From NCBI GenBank assembly GCA_020636095.1, contig JACJYN010000002.1, positions 186,001-250,000 on the forward strand: a stretch of DNA of 64,000 nucleotides. Reading direction: 5' to 3'. The DNA is from Lewinellaceae bacterium. Lineage in GTDB: Bacteria; Bacteroidota; Bacteroidia; Chitinophagales; Saprospiraceae. The number at the start of each line of letters is the position of its first letter. The stretch's first letter is position 1. The notes under the pieces were generated by a model. It saw only the letters and a program-made list of their open reading frames with translations. It was not told where the DNA came from and did no database searches. A program made the translations under genes and the position numbers. This document shows positions 34,475 to 42,860 of this stretch, in pieces.

Positions 34475-37219
34475 TCAACCGCCATATAATACCATTCCAC
34501 TCCATATCCGGGGCGACGCCGTCGCCTTCTTCCGTATCATCTTCAGCTTAGCCTGGCGCAGGGCGGCAGCCGGGCGTTCCCCTTTCAACAGTTCTTTGTA
34601 AAAAGGCTCCATCATTTCGGCAGTGTAGCGGTCGTAAGCCTTCCAGAGAGAGGCGATGACGTTGGGCACGCCGGCGTCCAGAAAAGAACGGCTCAGGGAG
34701 AGCACCCCTTCGCCTTCCGCGAATGGGCCGATGCCGCTATCACAACTGCTGAGCACGGCCAGTTCGGCGTGGAGCCTCAGGGCGGAAATCTCCGGGCTGT
34801 AGAGGATGCCATCTTCGCCAGTATCCTCTTCCGGCTGGCTAAAAGCGATGCCGGACAGGGCGGGGTTGGCCTCGTCGAGAAAGCTGTGGGTGGCCAGGTG
34901 AAGGTAGCGGTACTGCCCGGCCTGCTCTTTAAAGGCTTGCTCGGTGGCCTCAGCCCGCAGCAACGCTACCGCCGGACGGCCCTGTTTCCCAAACTGTTCG
35001 AGAATGCCGCTCATTTCTGTTTCAGAGAATTTTAGCGGCGCAAACCGTTGCCCGTCAGGCACGGCGGAGCGCAGGCTTACATTCTGTTGATAAGCCGTAT
35101 CAAAGACGAATTCGCTGCTGCTCCAAACGGCGCCATTGTCCGCGTTCTCATCGAAGACGGGGGCAAACCCAAGCAGGCCTTCGCCGTAGCTGCCGGCGGC
35201 GGCAGACAAAGCGTAAAGGCTGGCGGAATGATGGTACTGCACTGCGAATGCTTCGATGAGGTAATGGTACTTATGGTACTTTTCCTTTTCCGGTTTGTCG
35301 GCTTTAGAGGAAAGCAGAGCCTCAAAGGGGATGTAGTTGAGCCGCCCGTGGGGAATAATAATGAGTTCGTCTTTCCCGTCCAGCATCGCCTCTACCGGAA
35401 AAAGGAGCTGGCTGTACAGGTTGTGGCTATAAAAAGTAAACCGTTGGTTATCGACTTTTTTGATGGCGAGCAGGTAGCCCTCGATGGCGCCGGGCAGGGC
35501 CGGCAACTTCAGTTTCACATCCAACTTTGAATAAACGCCAATCCCCGTACCCTTCCTGAAGTTTTTGCCGGTGAGGGAACCCCAGCCATCCACCGGAGCC
35601 TCAGTAAGCATAAGTTCATTGCTGAACCGGAATATGCGGAAGTTGTCCGATGTCAAAGCGAAGATAAAGTAGTGATCGGCGCTCAGAAAGTAGCTGAGCA
35701 GGGCCTGTTTTTCTCCGAGTTGTTCCTGCAATTGCTGAGGTTTAGACGGGCCGTCGGCAAAGCGCTGCCGATAGTAATCCGGGGCTGCAGCGCGCATCTG
35801 ATCCATCAACGCCCGGTAGGACTGCCGCTGGCGGGCCAGTTCCTGCTGCTGCTCCGGGCTGTCCGGGTTAAGAGCCAGGGCTACTTCCGCCGCTTTCAGA
35901 GCATACCGTTGGCGCGCCTCTTCTTTCTGCAATTCAGGAGGCAGGCCCGAAAAGCCCTGCCGGCTGATGCGGTTGAGGCGCAGTAGCAGAGCTTTGCTTC
36001 GTTCCGACACCTCAAAAGCCTGCTCGGCGTAAGTTAGGTTGCCGGTGCGCTGGTGCAATTGGTAAGCTGCCGTAATACCCATCTCGTAAATGCCGGCATG
36101 TTCCTCCAACAAAAGCAGGCGGCTGGTTTCGCCGCCGAGAAAAGCCGCTTCTTCTTCTATGGCGGCGATCCCGCGTAAGGTGGCGGACAAGGCTTGTTCG
36201 AGGGATTCCTGCTTGCCTGTCCCTTCAAAAGCCTGCCAAAGCAGCGCTGATTTTACCTCGAGCGCACGAGCCAGCAAAGTACGGCTGATTACCAGGGCAT
36301 CCGCATTGGGATTGTCTTCAAAACGGCCGCCGTCAAAGCCCGGGCAAAGCTGGCGCAAAGCGTCCTGTATCACAGTCCTGGCGCCATTGTGATCTTTCTG
36401 CTTCAGCTTCAACTCTGCCAGGTTGATCAGGCTGCGGGCCAGCTCCTTACGGTTGTTACTCAACGGAGCCTTGAATACCTGCACCGCTTTCTGGTAATAC
36501 CCCTCCGCTTTATCCAGTTCCCCCACTTCCATTTCCACCTGGCCCATGGCGTTGTACAACCGGCCCTGCTGGATCGCTGCGCCGGGGGGTAGTGGCTCGG
36601 TTGCCAGCGCTTTTTCAAACCATTCTCGTGCCATGCCAGGCTTTTCCTCCATCAAAAAAGTACGGCCGATGTGGTAGTAGTTGGAAGCCACATCCAGCGA
36701 CTCTTCGCCTTCTTCGATCAGAAGGATGTCCAATGACTGCCGGTAGTACTTCCTCGCCTGCACGTATTGCTTCAAATCTGCATACACATTGCCGATATAC
36801 CCTTTGATGAGGGCTGCGGTATGTGGGTCGTCAATGAGGGGAAATTCCTCGGATTGGAATAAGTAATCCAGCGCCTGTTCGTATTGTCCCTGCATTTGAT
36901 AAATAGCCCCGAAACGCATATAATTCTTGGCGGCATCTTCGGGTATAAACTGCCGGCGCAGCTCCAGTGAGGCGGCATTATCAGCCAGGGCGGCCTCCAG
37001 GTTGCCGAGTAGCAAATGGTTGTAGCTTTTCAGAAAAAAAGCCTCTCCTTTGTCGTACATCCGGGTTGGATAGGTAGCCACAAATTTGTCCAGTAAAGCA
37101 TTGGAAGCACTATACTGGCCGGCGGCCGAAAGCTTTTCAGCCTCGCTGAATAATTGGTTGGGCTGAGCGACGGCGAGAGTAGCACAGAAAAGGAATAGAG
37201 AAAAGAGGGGATATCTCAT
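34475..37219 (-). CDS. Secreted TPR-CHAT caspase-like protein
   Basis: 914 residues. The signal peptide MRYPLFSLFLFCATLAVAQ puts it outside the cytoplasm. Residues about 20-420 are tetratricopeptide repeats (for example YMRFGAIYQMQGQYEQALDYL and LYNAMGQVEMEVGELDKAEG). The C-terminal CHAT peptidase domain has the dyad H778 (LHLATHSFLDEANP) and C826 (VLSSCDSGIGPFAEGEG), then FLDAGVPNVIASLWKAYD and a conserved WSGMVLYGG end. CHAT domains are caspase-family cysteine proteases. It lies 42 bases after the zinc-finger anti-sigma gene on the same strand, so it is probably controlled by the upstream sigma/anti-sigma pair. Confidence 0.88.
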   Translation of the reverse strand: MRYPLFSLFLFCATLAVAQPNQLFSEAEKLSAAGQYSASNALLDKFVATYPTRMYDKGEAFFLKSYNHLLLGNLEAALADNAASLELRRQFIPEDAAKNYMRFGAIYQMQGQYEQALDYLFQSEEFPLIDDPHTAALIKGYIGNVYADLKQYVQARKYYRQSLDILLIEEGEESLDVASNYYHIGRTFLMEEKPGMAREWFEKALATEPLPPGAAIQQGRLYNAMGQVEMEVGELDKAEGYYQKAVQVFKAPLSNNRKELARSLINLAELKLKQKDHNGARTVIQDALRQLCPGFDGGRFEDNPNADALVISRTLLARALEVKSALLWQAFEGTGKQESLEQALSATLRGIAAIEEEAAFLGGETSRLLLLEEHAGIYEMGITAAYQLHQRTGNLTYAEQAFEVSERSKALLLRLNRISRQGFSGLPPELQKEEARQRYALKAAEVALALNPDSPEQQQELARQRQSYRALMDQMRAAAPDYYRQRFADGPSKPQQLQEQLGEKQALLSYFLSADHYFIFALTSDNFRIFRFSNELMLTEAPVDGWGSLTGKNFRKGTGIGVYSKLDVKLKLPALPGAIEGYLLAIKKVDNQRFTFYSHNLYSQLLFPVEAMLDGKDELIIIPHGRLNYIPFEALLSSKADKPEKEKYHKYHYLIEAFAVQYHHSASLYALSAAAGSYGEGLLGFAPVFDENADNGAVWSSSEFVFDTAYQQNVSLRSAVPDGQRFAPLKFSETEMSGILEQFGKQGRPAVALLRAEATEQAFKEQAGQYRYLHLATHSFLDEANPALSGIAFSQPEEDTGEDGILYSPEISALRLHAELAVLSSCDSGIGPFAEGEGVLSLSRSFLDAGVPNVIASLWKAYDRYTAEMMEPFYKELLKGERPAAALRQAKLKMIRKKATASPRIWSGMVLYGG

Positions 37220-37261
37220 ACAAGTCTTTTGTCTTTTTCAGATTATTGGGGCCTGCCCTTA

Positions 37262-38104
37262 TTATTTAATCAAAAACTTTCCGACATACAGCAGGTCTTC
37301 GGCGGTTTCCAGTTTCCAATAATACAACCCCGGCTCCGGTTTCACCGGGCTGTTGAAGCGGTTACCCACTACGGATCGGCTGAAGACTTCTTCTTCCCGG
37401 TTGTTGAGCAGGCGCAGCGTCAGGGGTTCGGCAACTGAAGTTTGCCACGAAAATACAACAGCTTCGCCAATTTTCAATTCTGCCCCGTTGATCGGTTTGA
37501 TTTCTGATATGCCCTCGCCGCGGGTAATCGCACCCACCAGGGGTTCCAGGGTTTCGGAAGGGGTGAAATTAGCGGCGAGGAGGGCCTCCTCTGTTTTGGG
37601 TTTTGGATTTTCGCCCGTCTTCGCTATGCCTCTTTCAGATGAACTCTCCGGCTTCCGGCTTCCGACTTCGGTTTGGGCCTGCGGCGGGCTAAGAGGTACG
37701 GCCGCGCCCAAACTGTCCGTATCAGCGGATGGCACAGAAGCCGGTGTATTTTGCTCCACCGCCGATTGTTTTTGCTGCTGCCGGAAGAAGAACAAGGCCA
37801 TCACCGCCATCAACAGGAGCAGCATGGGCCGAAACCACATTTTCAGGGTAGAGGCGGTGGCCACGCCTTCATCCTGGCCGAAGGTGGGGTGCGGGCCCAG
37901 CTCGCTGTAGTCCTGGCCGGCGATCAGGGCGTAAAGGGCCATGGCCTGCTCCTGGCAATGGGGGCATTGCTCCAGGTGCTCGCGCAGCCTTTCCGGCGCC
38001 TGATCGGCCTGATCCAGCTTTAAGGCTTCGGCGTAGAGCGACAGCGCCTCGTCGGTGAGGTGGCCTTTGTCATTGAAGTGATCCATGTTATCGTTTGTGC
38101 CCAA
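37262..38104 (-). CDS. Zinc-finger anti-sigma factor, membrane-anchored
   Basis: 280 residues. The HxxxCxxC motif HLEQCPHC near residue 43-50 is that of zinc anti-sigma (ZAS) domains; a membrane helix (MLLLLMAVMALFFF) follows near 93-106. The outside part begins with a low-complexity linker (EVGSRKPESSSERGIAKTG) encoded by a dispersed GAAGTCGGAAG-type repeat. The C-terminal ~85 residues form a beta-sandwich-like domain (VVFSWQTSVAEPLTLRLL, PGLYYWKLETAEDLLYVG). It lies downstream of a sigma factor gene and upstream of the CHAT protease gene; the inferred role is to hold the sigma factor until a periplasmic signal arrives. Confidence 0.8.
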   Translation of the reverse strand: MGTNDNMDHFNDKGHLTDEALSLYAEALKLDQADQAPERLREHLEQCPHCQEQAMALYALIAGQDYSELGPHPTFGQDEGVATASTLKMWFRPMLLLLMAVMALFFFRQQQKQSAVEQNTPASVPSADTDSLGAAVPLSPPQAQTEVGSRKPESSSERGIAKTGENPKPKTEEALLAANFTPSETLEPLVGAITRGEGISEIKPINGAELKIGEAVVFSWQTSVAEPLTLRLLNNREEEVFSRSVVGNRFNSPVKPEPGLYYWKLETAEDLLYVGKFLIK

Positions 38105-38299
38105 ATGAATGGAAAGGGCCTTTTACGGGTTGATCCTTGCCGGTTTTGGCAATACCGGCAAGGATCAACCTGCAACTCGCCCTAATAATATGGATTTGAG
38201 GTTAGAAAGTGGAATCGGAGCGTTAAACTTTAACATTTGCCGGTTTTTCTTATTCCACGGACAACCGGCCGGTGTGGGGTGTACCGTTGGCGCTCACAG

Positions 38300-38512
38300 C
38301 TATACACCCCTCGGTTATCAGAGGTGAAATTTTGGCAATTTTATTTTTGTGGCCTGCAAGGCGAAAAGCACAGGCATAGCCGCAGCTACGGCGTTCCGCT
38401 TTTTTCTAAAAAGCGGGATCAACGCCGCAGGGCGCAAAAAGAAAGCGACAACCCGCCTGCTGTGCCAGCATGGCCGGCAGGAAATCACTTCTGGTGACCG
38501 AGAGGTGTATAG
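38300..38512. mobile_element. ~213-bp TIR element between sigma and anti-sigma genes
   Basis: CTATACACCCCTCGGTTATC at 38300 pairs with GTGACCGAGAGGTGTATAG ending 38512, imperfectly. The centre has GCATAGCCGCAGCTACGGC and a CCGCTTTTTTC/AAAAAGCGG hairpin. No exact target duplication found. The outer word TACACCCCTCGG also occurs in each unit of the tandem repeat at 8583-8817. Confidence 0.65.
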
Positions 38513-38561
38513 CGTATAAATGACGGCGGCCAGCCTGGACAAATCTTTCAAAAGGCAGGGT

Positions 38562-39305
38562 TTACACAAAATAATACCGCAGCAGTATTTTAAAGGTGTC
38601 CCGGCTGTAACTGGAAATAGGTGGTTTCCCATTCAGCAGCACGATGAATGCGTCCGCTTGCTGCTGTACCCAGCGGCGCAGAGAATCGGGCTCGGTGTTT
38701 TTTCCTTCCAGGAGGTTAAACAGCTCGCCGGCCAACTCAAAAGCTTCTTTCTCGGATAAATCAGGGCCATTTCCCTTCTCCTGCAGCCGGTTGACGGCCA
38801 TTTGGGTTTTAGGGCCGAGAAAGAACTGCCAGTCTTCCCGATGGATGGGGCTGCGCACCCATAACTTAAAGCAAAGGCGAAGTTTATAAAACTGGCGATG
38901 CCCTTTGAGCAGGGCCTCCAGGCGGTTGAGTTCGTCCCGAATGGCCAACTCTTCGATGGCGGTGCGCTGGGAGGCGGCTTCTTCCATCAGGGATGCTGCT
39001 GAAAAAATTTGAGGTTCGCGCTTTCGGCGCCGGGCCAGCTCCAGGCAACTGTTGTAGACAATTTTCGAAAAGTAGGTGCGCAGGTAGACACTACCGTTGT
39101 ATTGCTCCTGCATCCGGGCCATTTTTTTCTCCAGCAGTTCGACATTCACCTCCTGAACCACCTCCATCTTTTCCTCCGGCCGGAAGAAACCCCGGCTGAT
39201 GAAGCGGGCTACCGTAGCTTCTATGATATACTGATAAAAGGCGAGGAGCTTGTCGGGCTCTTGTTGCAACCACGTTATTTCCCGGGCGTTCTGGTCCTGG
39301 CTCAC
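38562..39305 (-). CDS. Sigma-70-family RNA polymerase sigma factor
   Basis: 247 residues. Region 2 is recognisable in residues about 20-90 (FYQYIIEATVARFISRGFF, VQEVNVELLEK, YLRTYFSKIVYNSCLELARR). The C-terminal half does not show a normal region 4 helix-turn-helix but reads RQFYKLRLCFKLW and continues uniquely; either promoter recognition is divergent or this is a family-specific form. It is the first gene of a minus-strand cluster with anti-sigma and CHAT protease, with a mobile-like element inserted in the 457-bp gap before the anti-sigma. Confidence 0.75.
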   Translation of the reverse strand: MSQDQNAREITWLQQEPDKLLAFYQYIIEATVARFISRGFFRPEEKMEVVQEVNVELLEKKMARMQEQYNGSVYLRTYFSKIVYNSCLELARRRKREPQIFSAASLMEEAASQRTAIEELAIRDELNRLEALLKGHRQFYKLRLCFKLWVRSPIHREDWQFFLGPKTQMAVNRLQEKGNGPDLSEKEAFELAGELFNLLEGKNTEPDSLRRWVQQQADAFIVLLNGKPPISSYSRDTFKILLRYYFV

Positions 39306-39506
39306 GATCCGTTCTGTTAAAAAACACTTAAAGGATTCTAGAATAATTCCGTTCGAAGCATTCGGCTACATATAGATAAGCGAAAGTAATTATTTATAAC
39401 GAAATGACGCCTTCTCTACAGGCGCCTAAAAAAGAGGTTTCCGGTTTGGATAGGAAAAAGCGGCCGAATCCCTGGATAGCCTCAAAACCGAAAAAAACAT
39501 GCGACC

Positions 39507-40184
39507 ATGAAAAACCCGATTTTCTTTATTTTCGCCGTATTGCTGCTGAGCAGTTGCGGCCGTGAATACTACAAGACGGCCGGTTATGAAGACTACGCTC
39601 CCGAGCACCACCTCATTGCGGTGGCGCCAGTACAAACCATCACCAACGGCCGCATCCCACCGGAAGTGACCAGGGAGATGATCGAACAGGTTGAGGATGC
39701 CGAGAGCCAGGCTTTCCAAATCTCCCTCTTCAATGAAATCGCCCGCCGCACCGGCAGCCGGCCCGGGGAGATACAGGCCAACCTGCAACACTACTCCGAG
39801 ACCAACGCCCGCCTCAAAGCGGCCGGTTATACGCCGCGCGAAAGCCTCGAATTGCCCCCCTCAGAGCTGGCGCAGATCTTGGGTGTTGACGCCGTAGTGC
39901 GCGCTACCGTCCGCAAGACTCAATACCTGACTGACCTGGAGTCTTTTGGGTTCGACATGGCCAGCACTTTCCTGTATATTTTCACTGACTGGCCCATCTG
40001 GTTCCTCCCGGATACCAGAACTGCCGACGTCGATGCTTCCTGCAGCATCCTCGACGGCCAAACTGGCATCCCCATCTGGTCGGCCAACCGCCGCTGGCGA
40101 CTGGACTGGAACCGCCGCCACAACGAGATCATCGATAACATCAGCCGAAAGATGGCCCGGAGGTTTCCGTACCGGGAGCTGTGA
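39507..40184 (+). CDS. Envelope lipoprotein, function unknown
   Basis: 225 residues. Lipobox LLSSC with Cys at 17. Body includes LIAVAPVQTITNGRIPPEV, LAQILGVDAVVRATVRKTQYL and ASCSILDGQTGIPIWSANRRW, the pattern of proteins that collect 'CsgG-like' or DUF-type lipoproteins reporting on or assembling at the outer membrane. This resemblance is loose. It is transcribed away from the sigma factor gene across a 200-bp AT-rich spacer. Confidence 0.65.
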   Translation: MKNPIFFIFAVLLLSSCGREYYKTAGYEDYAPEHHLIAVAPVQTITNGRIPPEVTREMIEQVEDAESQAFQISLFNEIARRTGSRPGEIQANLQHYSETNARLKAAGYTPRESLELPPSELAQILGVDAVVRATVRKTQYLTDLESFGFDMASTFLYIFTDWPIWFLPDTRTADVDASCSILDGQTGIPIWSANRRWRLDWNRRHNEIIDNISRKMARRFPYREL

Positions 40185-40186
40185 GG

Positions 40187-40230
40187 GTGTATCGGTGTAT
40201 CGAGTTAGTAGTACTGATACACCGATACAC
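40187..40230 (+). terminator. Imperfect long hairpin after the lipoprotein gene
   Basis: GTGTATCGGTGTATC and GATACACCGATACAC are perfectly inverted, 15 bp each, around a 14-base loop. The T-run is missing, so it may be a repeat-derived palindrome; GTGTATCGGTGTA recurs near 54876. Confidence 0.45.
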
Positions 40231-40316
40231 TAACACACTGATACACACTAACCCCCCTCTTCACCCAGGGCAAGGTGGGAAAAGTATCCCCATCCTGCCC
40301 GCAAAACCCTTTTAAC

Positions 40317-40898
40317 ATGAAAATGATCCTAAGCACTCTCCTGACCCTTGCTCTTTTAGCCACCATCCATCAGTTGGCGGAAGCCCAGTGTTGGAACGGG
40401 CGGCAGAAAACCGGCTATTTTGATGTCAACATCGGTTTGGGCCTTTTGCCAACCTATGCCAAGGATGGAGGCCGCCCGGCGGGCCTGCCCATCAGCGCCA
40501 GCCTGAACTACCGTATTCAGAAAAACTTTAGCCTGGGCGCCTTTGCCGGCTACTCCTTCACCCATGGCGCCCGCGTTTTTAGGGGTAGTGAAACAGCCGC
40601 TCCCTGGCAAAACCGGACAACGGTAGCTGGCCTGCGCTTTGCCGCCTATTCCAACCTCGTCGGCAATTGGGAATTCTACGGCGGTATGGCCGGAGGCGTT
40701 CACAACAGCCGGTTCGACATCATGGAAGCTGAGGCCCGGGAAAAGGCCCTTCAGCACGGCTTCAACACCCAAAAATCAAAGCTCTACGCCACCGGTTTCC
40801 TCGGCGCCCGCTTTTGCCTGAGGAAGAACCTGAGCTTGTTTACTGAGGTAGGGATGGGCGATTCGCTATTGAAGGCAGGTGTGAGTTGGAGGTTCTGA
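40317..40898 (+). CDS. Small outer-membrane beta-barrel protein
   Basis: 193 residues from ATG at 40317. Signal peptide (MKMILSTLLTLALLATIHQL), then alternating strands with GYFDVNIGLGLLPTY, FSLGAFAGYSFTHG, WEFYGGMAGGVHNS and the last strand LLKAGVSWRF ending in F. This is a porin-like OMP of the small Bacteroidota type with no assigned function. An upstream in-frame alternative start at 40275 would give an N-terminus without a signal. Confidence 0.75.
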   Translation: MKMILSTLLTLALLATIHQLAEAQCWNGRQKTGYFDVNIGLGLLPTYAKDGGRPAGLPISASLNYRIQKNFSLGAFAGYSFTHGARVFRGSETAAPWQNRTTVAGLRFAAYSNLVGNWEFYGGMAGGVHNSRFDIMEAEAREKALQHGFNTQKSKLYATGFLGARFCLRKNLSLFTEVGMGDSLLKAGVSWRF

Positions 40899-40955
40899 AC
40901 TGGCGGAAGTGTAAACGATGGGGTGTCTTTACACGTTTATATCCTGTAAAATTTT

Positions 40956-40985
40956 GGGGCTCTGCAACACGCAGGGCTCTTTTTT
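40956..40985 (+). terminator. Rho-independent terminator
   Basis: GGGGCTCTGC, loop, GCAGGGCTC, then six T. It follows the small barrel gene by about 55 bases and precedes the PQQ-type dehydrogenase. Confidence 0.55.
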
Positions 40986-41029
40986 GTTTTGGAAAGGTAG
41001 GTACTTGCTTATTCTAAAAAAATCAAAAC

Positions 41030-42337
41030 ATGCGGATCCACCAATACTTTCTGATTCCGGCGCTGGCCCTGCTGGCCTTTGGCTGCAACAATACTACATC
41101 CGAGGCAACGGATGATAACAGCGGCAAGGCCCAACCGAACAGCCAATGGGATGACCCAACCATCGAACTACCGGAAGGCTTCCGGGCCATTGTGGTGGCC
41201 GATAGCGTTGGACGGGCCCGCCACATAGCGGTTCGGGACAACGGCGACATCTATATACAACTGAGCCGTGAACAGAACGGCAAGGGGCTGGCGGCCCTGC
41301 GGGACGAAGACGGCGACGGCCATGCCGACCGCATCGAGTACTTTGGCAGCCATACCGGCACCGGCATAGAAATCTACGGAGATTACCTGTACTGCTCTTC
41401 CGACCTGGCGGTCTACCGCTACCCGCTGCCGCAAGGAGCAGACCTGGTGCCGGATGAAGCACAGCGCACCCTGGTCGTTGGTGGTTTCCCGGAGCAGGAC
41501 CAGCACGCTTCCAAATCCTTTACCCTCGATAAGGAGGGACAGCTCTACGTGAATGTAGGGGCTCCTTCCAACGCATGCATGTACGAGGCCCGCACCAAGG
41601 GTTCCACCGGACAAGACCCCTGCCCGCAGCTGGAATGGCAGGCCGGCATCTGGAAGTTTGCCGCCGGCGCCCTGGCGCAAACCCAAAAAAAGGACGGACA
41701 ACGCTATGCCACCGGCCTGCGCAATTGTGTGGCCATCCAGTGGAACCCCTCCACCAACAGCCTCTTTGCCCTGCAACACGGGCGCGACCAGCTGAGCTAT
41801 CTCTACCCAGAGTTGTATTCAGACCAGGACAATGCCGAGCTGCCTGCTGAAGAATTCGTCAGCATCAACGAAGGCGATAATTTCGGATGGCCCTACTGTT
41901 ATTTCGACCAGCGCAAAGGCCAAAAGGTCCTGGCGCCCGAATACGGCGGCGACACCAACATACAGGGACGTTGCGCCGATGCCAGGCAGCCCATTCTCGC
42001 CTTCCCCGGCCACATGGCGCCCAACGACCTGATCTTTTATACCTCCACCCAATATCCGGAGAAATACCACAACGGCGCCTTCATCGCTTTTCATGGCTCC
42101 TGGAACCGCGCGCCCCTACCCCAGAAGGGCTTCTTCGTCGCCTTCGTCCCTATGAAGGACGGCCAGCCCGCCGGAGACTGGGAAATCTTCGCCGACAACA
42201 TCGCCGGCATTGAAAATATTGTTTCTCCAAGAGACGCCCACCACCGGCCCACCGGCCTGGCCATAGGGCCCGACGGCGCCCTTTTTATTACAGATTCTGT
42301 GAAAGGTAAAGTGTGGAAGGTCGTGTATGGAGGCTAA
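41030..42337 (+). CDS. PQQ-dependent sugar/sorbosone dehydrogenase-like lipoprotein
   Basis: 435 residues. Lipobox LLAFGC with Cys at 19, so periplasmic or outer-leaflet. The beta-propeller of soluble glucose/L-sorbosone dehydrogenases follows: GFRAIVVADSVGRARHIAV, DEDGDGHADRIEYFGSHTG, GQRYATGLRNCVAIQWNP, INEGDNFGWPYC and AFHGSWNRAPLPQKGFFV, ending GPDGALFITDS. The family binds PQQ and oxidises aldoses; whether this copy is active cannot be told. Isolated gene between terminators. Confidence 0.85.
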   Translation: MRIHQYFLIPALALLAFGCNNTTSEATDDNSGKAQPNSQWDDPTIELPEGFRAIVVADSVGRARHIAVRDNGDIYIQLSREQNGKGLAALRDEDGDGHADRIEYFGSHTGTGIEIYGDYLYCSSDLAVYRYPLPQGADLVPDEAQRTLVVGGFPEQDQHASKSFTLDKEGQLYVNVGAPSNACMYEARTKGSTGQDPCPQLEWQAGIWKFAAGALAQTQKKDGQRYATGLRNCVAIQWNPSTNSLFALQHGRDQLSYLYPELYSDQDNAELPAEEFVSINEGDNFGWPYCYFDQRKGQKVLAPEYGGDTNIQGRCADARQPILAFPGHMAPNDLIFYTSTQYPEKYHNGAFIAFHGSWNRAPLPQKGFFVAFVPMKDGQPAGDWEIFADNIAGIENIVSPRDAHHRPTGLAIGPDGALFITDSVKGKVWKVVYGG

Positions 42338-42860
42338 GAGTTGAGAAGCGGCTCCCACTGTGTCCGTCCATCCCCGAATCGAGTTCGGGGCAGGCGTACA
42401 AAACCCCAGCCCATTCTGTTCAACTTTAGACGGATACCCATTCTAACCTCCTTCTAATCAGTTTTCCGTCAAAGGCTGTAACAAAACACATTAGCCTGCG
42501 TAAAATCTTCTAACTTCTAGAGACAAACAAGGTACAATGCCCTACAACGGGCCTATGACAAACACTATGCCCCCCCCTTCTGTATGATACAACCCAGGTT
42601 TATATCTATTTCCTCAGTTAACAAACCCTACAAACAGGCGCCCTTCAGCCTGGCCTTTGTGTAGCACAATGTGAAACACAAAGGAAGCCCCCCGACTGTC
42701 TGTTAAGCACACCCACCGGTTGCTTTTCAGCAGGCCGCTATTGATCAACAAGCCATCCATGATGGTTCTGGCTGCCCTTTGTGGCTACCGGTAGCGGATG
42801 ATTCACATGGCATGCATTTACAATACATAACTCAAAAACAAGGACTTAAAACAAAATTCC
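42338..42860. other. Long intergenic region with small hairpins
   Basis: 523 bases without a gene. A CCCCGAA/TTCGGGG hairpin lies near 42375, then GCAGGCGTAC and AACCCCAGCCCA shared with 20753-20785, and TTAGACGGATACCC shared with 10977-10990. A CCTTTGTGT/AACACAAAGG inverted pair lies near 42652-42683. No element with both ends was found. Confidence 0.45.
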
